The position numbers were made by a program, and so were the translations under genes. Under the pieces are notes generated by a model, which made no database searches, was not told the origin of the DNA, and worked only from the letters and a program-made list of their open reading frames with translations. A DNA stretch of 36,730 nt from a virus, in IMG/VR virus record IMGVR_UViG_3300032093_000401, positions 1 through 36,730 of that record; one strand, written 5' to 3'. Positions 6,870 through 14,837 of this stretch are shown here, piece after piece (positions within the stretch are counted from its first letter, which is position 1; every line of letters begins with the position of its first letter).

Positions 6870-7093
6870 CTACTTAAAATTTTATTTAGTTTCGCAATAA
6901 ACTGGTCTATTTTATTTGCTCGATCTGGCCAATTGATAATTGGATTCTTATCAGCATCTTTCTTAAGATTAAGTAGCAGCGGCATGATGGCATCGTACAT
7001 AGCACGGACCTTATCATTTCCTTCCTGCTTAATATCTTCTTCAGAAGAAGTAGTAAACCCAAAATCAAAATCATCAAAGTTCATGTCAGCCAT
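6866..7093 (-). CDS. Small conserved protein between genes 43 and uvsX, 75 aa
   Basis: ATG at 7093 overlaps the polymerase stop (TAATG), so it is coupled to gene 43. The N terminus MADMNFDDFDFGFTTSSEED is an acidic aromatic repeat (FDDFDFGF). The rest is a helical domain (AMYDAIMPLLLNLKKDADKN). The same small gene sits after the polymerase in many T4-like cyanophages. The acidic aromatic tail could be a protein-interaction peptide or a DNA mimic; unproven. Confidence 0.8.
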   Translation of the reverse strand: MADMNFDDFDFGFTTSSEEDIKQEGNDKVRAMYDAIMPLLLNLKKDADKNPIINWPDRANKIDQFIAKLNKILSS

Positions 7094-9591
7094 TAGTTAA
7101 ACCAATCTTCTAGAGTTGCACGTTTTTCAGTTTGCCATCCAATTTTACTAGTGATAGATGTAATCGGACTGAGATATCCTTTTTCAAATTGAATATCATA
7201 ATCTATATAGAGATCCATTTTAAATTCTGGAGGAAGACCATTAGAACAAGATATCACGTGTTCTCGAGTTGGATTCGGATTCTTAAGGTATACAAATTTG
7301 ATCTTCTCGCCGTCGGCAATAGTTTGATATTTATTCTGGAGCTTGAGACTTTCAATCATTTTGTTAAAGACAACAGATCCGCGAACATGAATAGGAGTAC
7401 CAGATTCAAATCGACCAAACCGATACCATTTTTGAATGTCATTTACTCCACGAGTAAAAGCAATATCAGAGAAGCCGAGTGTATGGAATTTTACACGAAA
7501 CTCTGAGACATATTTTTGAAGATCTTCTTCAGTACCATTCATGATAATCTCAAGAGACTTCTTAATACTATCGCGACACGCAGTAGGAGTTGAAGAACGA
7601 ACAGCTTCAATGCCCATCATCTTCAATTTTGGCTTTTCGTACTGTACGCCTTCTGAGTTCCAGACGTTAAGGATATACATCTTCTTTGCTTTCCAGATAC
7701 CCTTGTTTGCGATGTTTTCTCGCTTCATCTGCATCCTTTGATCGTAAGCATTCATGCTGGTAGCAAGTTCTTCATAGGACTTATCAATGAATGGTTCAAT
7801 ACGCTTCTTACAAGCATTATCGATAAACTTAACGATTTCAGTATCTTCGGCTCCGTCTGGAAAAACGCGATTGACTAGACCTTCAAGTGTAATGTAGATA
7901 GAATCAGTGTCAGATGCAATCACATAATCTTTATTTTTAGTACTAAGTAGATCGTTTAGATAGACGTTGATCTTCTTTTCAATCCAACGAATACTCAACT
8001 GACCAGACATAGTAATTGCTTCAGCGTTGTTCACATCAAACCAACGAAACCATTTATTACCAAGAGCACCATAAGCAGAATTCAACTGAATCTTTTTAGC
8101 CATTTGTAAGTTGTCGAGTCGAGAGATTTCCTTGACCAGCTTTGGATCTTTGGTCTTTTCATATTCTTTCTTACATTCAATCATTTTGTTCTTATATTTT
8201 GTACGATCATCATACATACGATCCATCAAACTCGGAAGAAAGCCACGCTGTTCTTTTGTATAAACACAAAGGTTGGCGGCGATAGTACAGTTTGAATTTT
8301 TCATATCATTCATATACTGACTAGCGCCACCAACAAGTAGGTCGTCGACTGTCATCTTATCACTCAAACGAGTTACAAGCGTCTCCGGAGAGATGTTGTA
8401 TTGCATAATAAGATGAGGGTAAAGGGAGTTCAAGTCGAACGACACAACCCATTTACTCATACCAAGTTTTGGTTCTTTTACATAGCCGCCAACAAATGGT
8501 CGATCATTCTTGTTCTTGTTGTTTTGATAAACAACAGTCTTGCGATCCAGCAGATAGTTATGTGTAATTACATCCCACTGCTTTACAGATGCTAAAGTAT
8601 CTTCATAGTTTACTTTAGCATCATAAGCCATCGCATAAACAAGTTCGATAAGCTTCAGTTTGTCTTCAAGTTTTTCAACGAGTTCAACGTCATGAATGTT
8701 GTACTCAATATACTTTTGAAAATTGTTGAATCGAAGATCATCAAGATTATCGTATTCAGAATAGTCGAGCTTCTGCTCACCAAGTTCTACCTGAGCAATA
8801 TAGTCAAGTCGATAAGACTCTTGCTCAGTATAAGTAAACTTCTTGTAAAGCTGCATGTAGTCTAGTACAGCAATCCCTACTGGTGTATAGGCCACATTGG
8901 CTCGGCCTCGAATTTCGACTTTATAGTCGCGTAACATTTCCCACGGGGAAAGACGTCGAGCATGCTCTTCACCGAGAAGCTTTCGAATCCGGTTGACAAG
9001 ATACGGTATGTCGAAGAACTCGATGTTCCAGCCGGTGACGACGTCTGGCGAATAGATGGATCCATTCCACACTTCAAGAAAGGCGAGAAGGAGAGCAGAT
9101 TCGTCTGCGCATTTGTAATATTGAACATTCGGTAAGTGCTCCTTGTAATTGCCGCAACCAAAGGTTGTCTTCTTACCATCGCGGCCAATGGTAATAGCTG
9201 TAATTTCATTGTCTGCTAGTTCAATATCAGGAAATCCACCATCAATGCTAGTTTCAATATCAATAGAACAGACAGAAATAAGACTCGGATCATACCGAAT
9301 CTCGCCAGGATAGTTATCATAAATATACATGTATGGCCAGTCGGTGAGACCATAAATCTCCATGCCATTGACATCTTCATATGTCTTAAGGAATTCACGT
9401 GCATCTCGCATTGATTCAAAATCAACACGACCAACACATTCGTTTTTGAGATTCCGATACTCAGTCTGAGTTTGAGACGGAATAAATAGATACGGCTTAT
9501 ACTTTGTGGCGAACTTTACAGGCTTACCGTTATCAATTCCACGAATAAGAATTTGATTACCGTGCCTACTGATATTTGTATAAAATTTCAT
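7093..9591 (-). CDS. 43: Family B DNA polymerase, T4 gp43-like, 832 aa
   Basis: Replicative polymerase with 3'-5' proofreading. Exonuclease motif I is DIET (111-114), Exo II lies in VVTGWNIEFFDIPYL and Exo III in YNIHDVEL. Polymerase motif A is DLNSLYPHLI, motif B KIQLNSAYGALGNK and motif C SDTDSIY. The C terminus carries the clamp-binding type end (ATLEDWFN). It is somewhat shorter than T4 gp43 (898 aa) but complete. A promoter at 9618-9646 precedes it. In T4 the gene is autoregulated at its RNA leader; I see no obvious equivalent hairpin here. Confidence 0.97.
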   Translation of the reverse strand: MKFYTNISRHGNQILIRGIDNGKPVKFATKYKPYLFIPSQTQTEYRNLKNECVGRVDFESMRDAREFLKTYEDVNGMEIYGLTDWPYMYIYDNYPGEIRYDPSLISVCSIDIETSIDGGFPDIELADNEITAITIGRDGKKTTFGCGNYKEHLPNVQYYKCADESALLLAFLEVWNGSIYSPDVVTGWNIEFFDIPYLVNRIRKLLGEEHARRLSPWEMLRDYKVEIRGRANVAYTPVGIAVLDYMQLYKKFTYTEQESYRLDYIAQVELGEQKLDYSEYDNLDDLRFNNFQKYIEYNIHDVELVEKLEDKLKLIELVYAMAYDAKVNYEDTLASVKQWDVITHNYLLDRKTVVYQNNKNKNDRPFVGGYVKEPKLGMSKWVVSFDLNSLYPHLIMQYNISPETLVTRLSDKMTVDDLLVGGASQYMNDMKNSNCTIAANLCVYTKEQRGFLPSLMDRMYDDRTKYKNKMIECKKEYEKTKDPKLVKEISRLDNLQMAKKIQLNSAYGALGNKWFRWFDVNNAEAITMSGQLSIRWIEKKINVYLNDLLSTKNKDYVIASDTDSIYITLEGLVNRVFPDGAEDTEIVKFIDNACKKRIEPFIDKSYEELATSMNAYDQRMQMKRENIANKGIWKAKKMYILNVWNSEGVQYEKPKLKMMGIEAVRSSTPTACRDSIKKSLEIIMNGTEEDLQKYVSEFRVKFHTLGFSDIAFTRGVNDIQKWYRFGRFESGTPIHVRGSVVFNKMIESLKLQNKYQTIADGEKIKFVYLKNPNPTREHVISCSNGLPPEFKMDLYIDYDIQFEKGYLSPITSITSKIGWQTEKRATLEDWFN

Positions 9592-9617
9592 ATTACCTCG
9601 TCACTGCACATATTTTA

Positions 9618-9646
9618 GTTATATCACTATGCACAAATAAAGTACA
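9618..9646 (-). promoter_or_regulatory. Promoter of gene 43 (TGTACT-17-TATAAC)
   Basis: Weaker member of the promoter family: TGTACT 9646-9641 and TATAAC 9623-9618, 17-base spacer. It lies in the short gap between the divergent endolysin and polymerase genes. Confidence 0.55.
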
Positions 9647-9664
9647 CACGTAAAAGGAAAAAAT

Positions 9665-10849
9665 ATGAAATTGTCTGAACATTTTACGCTTGAAGAGATG
9701 ATTGTTTCTCCTACTGCTAAAAAGCTTGGATTAAGTAATAATCCTACAGTTCAACATATTGAAAATATGAAGTACTGTTGTGAAAATATTCTTGAACCAG
9801 TACGAACACACTTTGGTAAGCCAGTACAAATCAATTCTTCATATCGGTCTCCGCTTGTTAACAAAGCTGTAGGTGGATCTAGTACATCACAACACGTGAA
9901 TGGACAAGCAATCGATTTCGAAATTGTTGGCGTTGATAATAGAATTGTTGCTGACTGGATTGCAGATAACTTACAATTTGATCAAGTCATTCTTGAGTTC
10001 TACACAAAGGGTGATAAGAATTCTGGTTGGGTTCACGCTTCGATTAAGAAGGGTGGAGGCAATCGCAAGATGCGTATGATTGCTACGAAGTCGAAGGCAG
10101 GCGGTACCGTATATACACAGGTAGCTGACTTTGATCCATCGACGACAAAGGCAGCTGGGGCTCCTTCAATCGCCACAGCGCCAAAGCAAGCTCCTGCTCC
10201 GTCGTCTCCGGCGGCTCCTTCAAATGTATCTGGTCTTGGTCCATTAGAATCTCTCCAATCTAAGTGTGGTATTACTGCTGATGGTAAATGGGGAGCCGGC
10301 ACATATAAAGCAGCAAGAAATTACTTCAATCTGTCGAATACACAAGCAGCACACTTCTTTGGTCAGTGTGCTCATGAGTCAGGTAACTTTAAGGTATTCT
10401 CTGAGAACCTGAACTATTCGGCAGATGGTCTTACTAAGATTTTCAAGAAGTACTTCTCGACACTAGTTGATGCTCAACCATACGCTCGTAAGCCAGAGAA
10501 AATCGCTAATAAGGTTTATGCCAATCGTATGGGCAATGGACCGGAAAACTCTGGAGACGGATGGAAGTATAGAGGTCGTGGACCAATTCAGTTAACTGGC
10601 AAAGATAACTATACCGCGTTTTCGCAAGCGCTCTCTCGGCCCGATGTACTAACAAATCCAGATGTTGTAGCGGGAGAGCTGGCGTTCGAATCAGCTCTTT
10701 GGTTCTTCAGTAAGAATAATCTATTTGCTATAGCAGATAGAGGTGTTACAGATGCTATCATTACTCAAATTACAAAAAAAGTAAATGGTGGTACGCACGG
10801 ACTTGATGATCGCATTAATAAAACTAAGCAATACGCTAGCTGGGGATAA
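9665..10849 (+). CDS. Two-domain endolysin: M15 peptidase plus GH19 muramidase/chitinase-like, 394 aa
   Basis: Residues 1-130 are a Peptidase_M15-type D-Ala-D-Ala/L-Ala-D-Glu peptidase with zinc ligands H77 and D84 (SQHVNGQAIDFE) and H124 (GWVHAS). An Ala/Pro-rich linker (about 160-190) follows. Residues 195-394 are a GH19 glycosidase with catalytic Glu in CAHESG (E238) and the YRGRGPIQLTG signature. It should cleave both peptide and glycan bonds of peptidoglycan for lysis. No signal peptide, so it needs a holin. AAAAGGAAAAA precedes ATG. It is the only plus-strand gene and ends at its own terminator; no clear plus-strand promoter is seen. Confidence 0.95.
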   Translation: MKLSEHFTLEEMIVSPTAKKLGLSNNPTVQHIENMKYCCENILEPVRTHFGKPVQINSSYRSPLVNKAVGGSSTSQHVNGQAIDFEIVGVDNRIVADWIADNLQFDQVILEFYTKGDKNSGWVHASIKKGGGNRKMRMIATKSKAGGTVYTQVADFDPSTTKAAGAPSIATAPKQAPAPSSPAAPSNVSGLGPLESLQSKCGITADGKWGAGTYKAARNYFNLSNTQAAHFFGQCAHESGNFKVFSENLNYSADGLTKIFKKYFSTLVDAQPYARKPEKIANKVYANRMGNGPENSGDGWKYRGRGPIQLTGKDNYTAFSQALSRPDVLTNPDVVAGELAFESALWFFSKNNLFAIADRGVTDAIITQITKKVNGGTHGLDDRINKTKQYASWG

Positions 10850-10852
10850 ATT

Positions 10853-10882
10853 GAAGGGGACCTCTCGGTCCCCTTCTTTTTT
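10853..10882 (+). terminator. Intrinsic terminator of the endolysin gene
   Basis: GAAGGGGACC/GGTCCCCTTC 10-bp stem with a 4-base loop, followed by T6, just after the endolysin stop on the plus strand. Confidence 0.95.
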
Positions 10883-10976
10883 AGATGGTTAGCAAACCAT
10901 AAAATACTAGGGCGCACATGGCAGCCACAGCAATGTGACCGGCCCGTGAGACCGTCAACGCAAAATTATTATTCAT
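10881..10976 (-). CDS. Tiny membrane peptide, 31 aa
   Basis: ATG at 10976 directly follows the Hsp20 stop, with AAGGA upstream inside the hsp gene; TAA at 10881-10883. The peptide has a polar N terminus (MNNNFALTVSRAGHIA) and one hydrophobic helix (AAMCALVFYGLLTI). It is convergent with the endolysin. A holin-like or antiholin-like role would suit its position but there is no direct evidence. Confidence 0.45.
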   Translation of the reverse strand: MNNNFALTVSRAGHIAVAAMCALVFYGLLTI

Positions 10977-10977
10977 C

Positions 10978-11499
10978 TTACTTGTCCTTACGTTCTGCGA
11001 GATACTCTGCAGTCGAAGGCGCAGCAGATGTTTCTTCCTCGTCTTGGATTTCTACCTTCTTCGGCTTCTTGTGTTCTGGAATGATATGCTCGAGAGCGAT
11101 CTTTAGAATGCCGTTGAGAAGAGAAGCACCACGAATCTCTACGTTATCTGAGAGAGTGAAGGTGCGAGTGAAAGGACGCATAGCGAGTCCTTGATGGAGC
11201 ATCTGAGGCCATGTCCACTCACCCTTCGAATCCTGTTCTGCAGGTTCTCCGGATTGTGTATTACCTCTGATGATCAGCTTGTCTTCCGCGATCTCGATCT
11301 CGAGGTCTTGCTTAGCGAAGCCAGCAACCGCGAGATCGATCGTGTACTTGTTTTCATCAATCTTCTTGAGATTGTATGGAGGATACTTAGCAGCGAGGTC
11401 AGCGGTTTGCTGTGCAGCGGATGCCATCTTTTCTGCTACCTTGTCAAAACCAACAAAGAAGCGATCAAAGTCCTTGAATGAGTGGGTATGATTCCACAT
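10978..11499 (-). CDS. Small heat-shock protein Hsp20 (IbpA-like), 173 aa
   Basis: ATP-independent chaperone that holds unfolding proteins. The alpha-crystallin domain spans about residues 38-150 (YPPYNLKKIDENKYTIDLAV, GFAKQDLEIEI, KLIIRG, and the closing NGILKIALEH). The C-terminal I-x-I-type contact is less clear. Hsp20 genes are characteristic of T4-like cyanophages and related myoviruses, where they probably assist capsid assembly. AAGGAG precedes ATG 11499 and an exact late box TATAAATA lies at 11556-11563, consistent with late expression. Confidence 0.95.
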   Translation of the reverse strand: MWNHTHSFKDFDRFFVGFDKVAEKMASAAQQTADLAAKYPPYNLKKIDENKYTIDLAVAGFAKQDLEIEIAEDKLIIRGNTQSGEPAEQDSKGEWTWPQMLHQGLAMRPFTRTFTLSDNVEIRGASLLNGILKIALEHIIPEHKKPKKVEIQDEEETSAAPSTAEYLAERKDK

Positions 11500-11532
11500 A
11501 GTTTTTCTCCTTATTAAGCGAGTTGAATATTG

Positions 11533-11976
11533 TCACCCAGTAGGCGTGACGGGTTTATTTATAAGGTAAAGCACAACTTCGGCTTCCTTAAACATCTTTT
11601 TTGTAATTTCCCAGTTTAGATGTGGTCGATCATCTTCTGGCACATAGGAAACCACCTTCTTGATTCCCTTTTGAATAATGCTCTTAGCACATTCATTACA
11701 GGGAAGCAAAGGACTATAAAGAGTACAGCCCTCAACAGAGAGTAGCGCATTATCAAGAGCATTCCGCTCAGCATGAGCTACAAAGAGATACTTGGTTTCT
11801 TTATCCATGTATCTCAGATCATGATCTCGTACGCCTCGAGGAAACCCATTAAAGCCAAGAGACACTACTCGATTTTGTTTGTCAACAATTACACAACCAA
11901 CTTTTGTGGATGGATCCTTAGACCACTGAGCTACATGCTCAGCAAGCTCCATAAATCGGCCGCACCATTTACTCAT
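11533..11976 (-). CDS. dCMP deaminase, 147 aa
   Basis: Zinc enzyme converting dCMP to dUMP to feed dTMP synthesis. Zinc and catalytic residues are HAE (68-70) and PCNEC (92-96), in the order and spacing of the deoxycytidylate deaminase family. The GFNGFPRGV segment is the usual substrate loop. The start overlaps the stop of the nucleotidyltransferase gene. T4 has the homologous gene cd. Here it balances pyrimidine pools beside dCMP hydroxymethylase, which uses the same substrate. Confidence 0.95.
   Translation of the reverse strand: MSKWCGRFMELAEHVAQWSKDPSTKVGCVIVDKQNRVVSLGFNGFPRGVRDHDLRYMDKETKYLFVAHAERNALDNALLSVEGCTLYSPLLPCNECAKSIIQKGIKKVVSYVPEDDRPHLNWEITKKMFKEAEVVLYLINKPVTPTG
11556..11563 (-). 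promoter_or_regulatory. T4-type late promoter box TATAAATA before hsp20
   Basis: Exact late consensus, inside the end of the dCMP deaminase gene and about 57 bases before the Hsp20 start. Confidence 0.5.
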
Positions 11977-12389
11977 TTCTTTTTTCCTGCGTTCAGGATG
12001 CGCGCTCGAAGACTCGAAGAGCTATAGCTGTGTCTACGTGAGCAATAGTGAATAGGAATATCTAGATCATGCCCAGTAAAGTCATTGCGACCATTATAAT
12101 CCTCACCAAGGAACCGTACGCTCCACTCATATCCAGCAAGCAGATTGTAGAGGTCTGCTTCGGTATCGTATGGAATTATCTGATCAACATACTTACACGC
12201 TTCAACCTGCGCATAACGTTCAAACAAGTTCTGAACAGGCTTATTCTTCTCTGGACGATCAAGAGTAGGATCGGATTGAAGAGCCACGACTAAATGATCA
12301 CAGTGTTTCTTTGCTTCCTGTAACATCAAAATATGACCGGTATGAAACAAATCAAAACAACTGGCAACGACCCCTACGCGCTCAGTCAT
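11973..12389 (-). CDS. Cytidylyltransferase-like nucleotidyltransferase, 138 aa
   Basis: HxGH-superfamily enzyme resembling glycerol-3-phosphate cytidylyltransferase TagD and ADP-heptose synthase domains. The signature HTGH is at residues 16-19 and the second motif SSSSLR is near the end. The family joins CTP or ATP to a phosphorylated sugar or alcohol. Beside several glycosyltransferases in this genome it could make an activated precursor for glycan or DNA-base modification. Substrate not determinable. It overlaps both neighbours by a few bases, so it is cotranscribed with dCMP deaminase. Confidence 0.88.
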   Translation of the reverse strand: MTERVGVVASCFDLFHTGHILMLQEAKKHCDHLVVALQSDPTLDRPEKNKPVQNLFERYAQVEACKYVDQIIPYDTEADLYNLLAGYEWSVRFLGEDYNGRNDFTGHDLDIPIHYCSRRHSYSSSSLRARILNAGKKK

Positions 12390-12594
12390 AATCTATTCCT
12401 TCATCTTGTTTACGACCCATATAATGATCATCACTGACACAATAAAACTGAGACTTTAGTCTAGTGTTAACTAGTGTCTTGGTTACCTTGCCGGCAAACT
12501 CAATACACTGATCTTTGTTGGCAGCTTCGTATATATCCTTACCAAGGAACTCACCATCAACAGTAAACAAAAATACAATCAGCCAATATGACAT
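12382..12594 (-). CDS. Small protein with hydrophobic N terminus, 70 aa
   Basis: ATG at 12594, three bases after the metallopeptidase gene. N terminus MSYWLIVFLFTVDGEFLGKD is hydrophobic, but the rest is polar with two cysteines (C29 and C52 by count). It could be a short membrane-anchored or exported protein. The C terminus DEGIDYD overlaps the start of the nucleotidyltransferase. No family recognised. Confidence 0.65.
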   Translation of the reverse strand: MSYWLIVFLFTVDGEFLGKDIYEAANKDQCIEFAGKVTKTLVNTRLKSQFYCVSDDHYMGRKQDEGIDYD

Positions 12595-12596
12595 TA

Positions 12597-13055
12597 TTAG
12601 TTCCTTGCAATCCAGCGCTGGTAAAGACCAACTTCTCTACCATATGCTTCTACTTCCCATGGTGAATCAAAGTAATGATCTTCTTTGCGCTTAGGCTTCC
12701 AGATCTTTCCCATCCACCTGCTATGGATCTTCAATCCACCTTTTGCTGCTACCATCACACCAGATTGAAGTTCATTCTTTGCATGTTGCTTGACGTGAAC
12801 TAGTTCATGAGCAAGAGTTTGAATGATGTCTTCATCGTCCTTGGCGCCACGAAGGCTGATGGTAAACCAACGAGGATTTCGAGTACCATCTTCATCAGTG
12901 CACTCTCCCTGAACTTCGTTCTTGGGAGTGTGTTCGATATCAATGATGAGGTTCCGAACAAGCCGCGGATCCATAAGAATGTCAGCGAAAAACTCAGTGG
13001 CTTCCGCCAACTCGGCTTTCTGCTTCTTAGTGAAGCCAATGATCTTAAGCTGCAT
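12597..13055 (-). CDS. SprT-like zinc metallopeptidase, 152 aa
   Basis: Contains the zincin motif HELVH (83-87) in TLAHELVHVKQHA, with downstream DSPWEVEAYGRE supplying a likely third ligand Glu, as in SprT/WSS1-like and related phage peptidases. Probable soluble protease; the SprT family cleaves DNA-protein crosslinks in cells, but phage versions are uncharacterised. Promoter 13082-13110 and AAGGATAAG precede ATG 13055. It heads the operon that continues to dCMP deaminase. Confidence 0.85.
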   Translation of the reverse strand: MQLKIIGFTKKQKAELAEATEFFADILMDPRLVRNLIIDIEHTPKNEVQGECTDEDGTRNPRWFTISLRGAKDDEDIIQTLAHELVHVKQHAKNELQSGVMVAAKGGLKIHSRWMGKIWKPKRKEDHYFDSPWEVEAYGREVGLYQRWIARN

Positions 13056-13081
13056 TTGACTTATCCTTTTCCATTATGTAT

Positions 13082-13110
13082 ACTCTACATCAAAACTATA
13101 AAAATGTCAA
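13082..13110 (-). promoter_or_regulatory. Promoter of the metallopeptidase operon (TTGACA-17-TAGAGT)
   Basis: TTGACA 13110-13105, TAGAGT 13087-13082, 17-base spacer. Overlaps the stop of the 53-aa gene. Confidence 0.7.
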
Positions 13111-13272
13111 CTACAGCCACTCATTTTCATCAATAATTCGTGCACTTCCTCGCTTGACCTCACGGCGGCGAGCAGATTGATCCTTAGTAACTTCCTTGTG
13201 ATTCTTACTCAGCCCTCCAGACCACTCGTACTGGTTGAGTAGCAGGCCACGATGATCATAATACTCTTGCAT
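13111..13272 (-). CDS. Small basic hypothetical protein, 53 aa
   Basis: ATG at 13272 preceded by AAGGAGATATCTT; TAG at 13111-13113. Strongly charged (KNHKEVTKDQSARRREVKRG), with an aromatic N terminus (MQEYYDHRG). Could bind nucleic acid. The promoter of the next operon begins at its stop codon. No family recognised. Confidence 0.65.
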   Translation of the reverse strand: MQEYYDHRGLLLNQYEWSGGLSKNHKEVTKDQSARRREVKRGSARIIDENEWL

Positions 13273-13283
13273 AAGATATCTCC

Positions 13284-13412
13284 TTAAGCAGCAGCGCTGG
13301 ATAGACTATCAAATACCTTTTTCCAATATCGCTTAAATGCCGGATCGCGTGCTTTCTCAAATGCTTTGAGTGCATTGTCCAGTCGATGGTGAAGCTTTGC
13401 ATCACATTTCAT
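13284..13412 (-). CDS. Small basic helical protein, 42 aa
   Basis: ATG at 13412 overlaps the stop of the membrane gene (ATGA); TAA at 13284-13286. The core FEKARDPAFKRYWKKVFDSL is a single amphipathic helix. The FKRYWKKV segment resembles FKEYWKRV in the 36-aa frame at 14594-14704, so the two may be paralogues. Function unknown. Confidence 0.55.
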   Translation of the reverse strand: MKCDAKLHHRLDNALKAFEKARDPAFKRYWKKVFDSLSSAAA

Positions 13413-13624
13413 TTAAACACTCCATACAAAAGAATCGCAGTAATAAATCCATTCACCGCCAGAAGAGCTTTGTCTTCCATCTTATAAGCTGCGTATCCCC
13501 AGAGGCTGGCGCCTACAATAGAAAGAATAAGATCTACATTATGGTACTCGAATGAACGAGCTCCAGCAGCAGAAATGACACACGCAGTGCCAATCCATTT
13601 CAAAGCATTAAGCACTGTGAGCAT
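13409..13624 (-). CDS. Membrane protein with two or more helices, about 71 aa
   Basis: The frame ends TTTAAATGA at 13409. I place the start at ATG 13624, though GTG at 13615 has better spacing from GGAG. Hydrophobic segments: IGTACVISAAGA, LILSIVGASLWGYAAY and LAVNGFITAILLYGVF. An integral inner-membrane protein of unknown role, coupled to the 42-aa gene and overlapping the 113-aa gene. Some small phage membrane proteins block superinfection; no direct evidence. Confidence 0.6.
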   Translation of the reverse strand: MLTVLNALKWIGTACVISAAGARSFEYHNVDLILSIVGASLWGYAAYKMEDKALLAVNGFITAILLYGVFK

Positions 13625-13949
13625 TCTCCAGCTCGGTGAAGCCAAAGGAAGCGCAACGAAACTTAGTGCCGTCTTCCATTTCAATGATATCGCCAACCGA
13701 CATCGAAGAGCAGCGAGGCGTAATGCGCTCGATCGCAGATTCGTTTTCCCAGAGGTTCATCAGTGTGAACGCTTCTTCCATATCGTCGGTATCAACAGTA
13801 GCGACGTGAGTGTAAAACTGGAAATCTTCAGCCTTGAAGCGCGAATCGAGCGAACGGTTGAAGTAAGCCAGGTGCTTCGGAAAAGTCTCGCCGCGGTTGA
13901 TAGCGTCGATTTCTTCATCGGTGAGCTGAATCTGATAAACCTTAATCAT
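13608..13949 (-). CDS. Conserved phage protein, YodL-like C terminus, 113 aa
   Basis: ATG 13949 lies under the 13982-14010 promoter with the shared leader. N terminus MIKVYQIQLTDEEIDAINRG recurs in phage early proteins. The C-terminal segment SMSVGDIIEMEDGTKFRCASFGF has the S-SVGD...G...GF pattern of YodL-like domains found in phage and plasmid early proteins. The biochemical role of that family is unknown. Confidence 0.72.
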   Translation of the reverse strand: MIKVYQIQLTDEEIDAINRGETFPKHLAYFNRSLDSRFKAEDFQFYTHVATVDTDDMEEAFTLMNLWENESAIERITPRCSSMSVGDIIEMEDGTKFRCASFGFTELENAHSA

Positions 13950-13981
13950 TTCGTATTCCTTCTTTCATTCCTTATATTATT

Positions 13982-14010
13982 AGTATAGTCTATTTTCAAA
14001 ATAATGTACA
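13982..14010 (-). promoter_or_regulatory. Early promoter cassette (TGTACA-17-TATACT)
   Basis: TGTACA 14010-14005, TATACT 13987-13982, then the same TAATAATATAAGGAATGAA leader as at 3569-3597. Confidence 0.8.
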
Positions 14011-14030
14011 ATAAAAAATGCACCGGACAT

Positions 14031-14061
14031 AAAAAATCCGGTGAGATAAACCCACCGGATT
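14031..14061 (-). terminator. Intrinsic terminator after the outer-membrane protein gene
   Basis: AATCCGGTG/CACCGGATT 9-bp stem followed by a T-run in the minus-strand transcript, ending 18 bases after the stop codon. Confidence 0.93.
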
Positions 14062-14078
14062 CATTATTGGAATTAAGA

Positions 14079-14570
14079 TTAGAAACGAACGCCGAAGCCT
14101 ACAAGAGCTCCGTGCTGACCAACTCCACGATCAAAGTCGGTATAGCGATACTCGACCTTGCCATAGACAGGACCAGCAATGTTGGCTTCAACACCAGCTC
14201 CAAGACGCAGGCCTTCGAGTTCAGTCGAAGTGGTCTGCTTCCAGTTGGCATATCCAACCTTACCATAAACAAGAACAGCGTCCTTGATTACATAGCCAAG
14301 GCGAGCAGATGCACCAACATTACGACGATCGAATACATTGTCAAGATTTGCTTCAAATCCAACAATAACATTCTTGTAAAGTTCAGCATCGAAACCAACA
14401 GCAGCTCCATAAGTAACATCAGTTAGGTCAAGCCGGCGAGCTGCGACTGGACCAGTAACATCGTCTACTCCAGCAGTCACTTCAGCACGAACACCCGTAA
14501 AAGAATTTGCCATGGCTGGAGTTGCAAGAGCGGTGCTTGCAGTTGCAATTGCAATCATAAAGTTCTTCAT
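14079..14570 (-). CDS. Outer-membrane beta-barrel protein, Opa/Omp25-like, 163 aa
   Basis: Signal peptide MKNFMIAIATASTALATPAMA followed by a mature barrel of about eight alternating strands (TYGAAVGFDAELYKNVIVGF, VLVYGKVGYANW, GPVYGKVEYRYTDF). It ends in GFGVRF, with the terminal Phe recognised by BAM. The pattern is that of the small opacity-type outer-membrane proteins common in alphaproteobacteria. A phage-encoded surface barrel may mask receptors or alter permeability. It ends at a strong terminator. No obvious promoter is visible just upstream; AGGTG precedes the ATG. Confidence 0.85.
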   Translation of the reverse strand: MKNFMIAIATASTALATPAMANSFTGVRAEVTAGVDDVTGPVAARRLDLTDVTYGAAVGFDAELYKNVIVGFEANLDNVFDRRNVGASARLGYVIKDAVLVYGKVGYANWKQTTSTELEGLRLGAGVEANIAGPVYGKVEYRYTDFDRGVGQHGALVGFGVRF

Positions 14571-14593
14571 ATATATTCACCTTTTGTTGTTAA

Positions 14594-14704
14594 TCAGCGA
14601 TTGATAGGCTCAATCACCAAAGCCTTCATACAACTGGTTGATACTCTCTTCCAGTATTCCTTAAACTTGTTAATTCTTTGGATAGCGATAGTGGTAAACA
14701 TCAT
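14594..14704 (-). CDS. Possible small basic protein, 36 aa
   Basis: Frame from ATG 14704 to TGA 14594-14596, overlapping the end of the 55-aa membrane gene out of frame. The peptide MMFTTIAIQRINKFKEYWKR contains a FKEYWKRV segment like that of the 42-aa protein at 13284-13412, which supports it being real. No clear ribosome site. Function unknown. Confidence 0.4.
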   Translation of the reverse strand: MMFTTIAIQRINKFKEYWKRVSTSCMKALVIEPINR

Positions 14705-14837
14705 CAATGTTTTCCCATTCAATATCGCTCAAATCAAGTGCACTAATATCTTTAAACACTTTATAGCCAAAATAAGATAAAATTCCTATGATGACTACTC
14801 CTGCAGCACCGGAAAATATCTTTGTATTTTTAAGCAT
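14670..14837 (-). CDS. Single-span membrane protein, 55 aa
   Basis: ATG 14837 has GGAGATATTA upstream; longer starts run into the structured RNA region. One helix (SGAAGVVIIGILSYFGYKVF) is followed by an acidic tail (DLSDIEWENIDDVYHYRY). N-in or N-out anchor of unknown role. Confidence 0.6.
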   Translation of the reverse strand: MLKNTKIFSGAAGVVIIGILSYFGYKVFKDISALDLSDIEWENIDDVYHYRYPKN

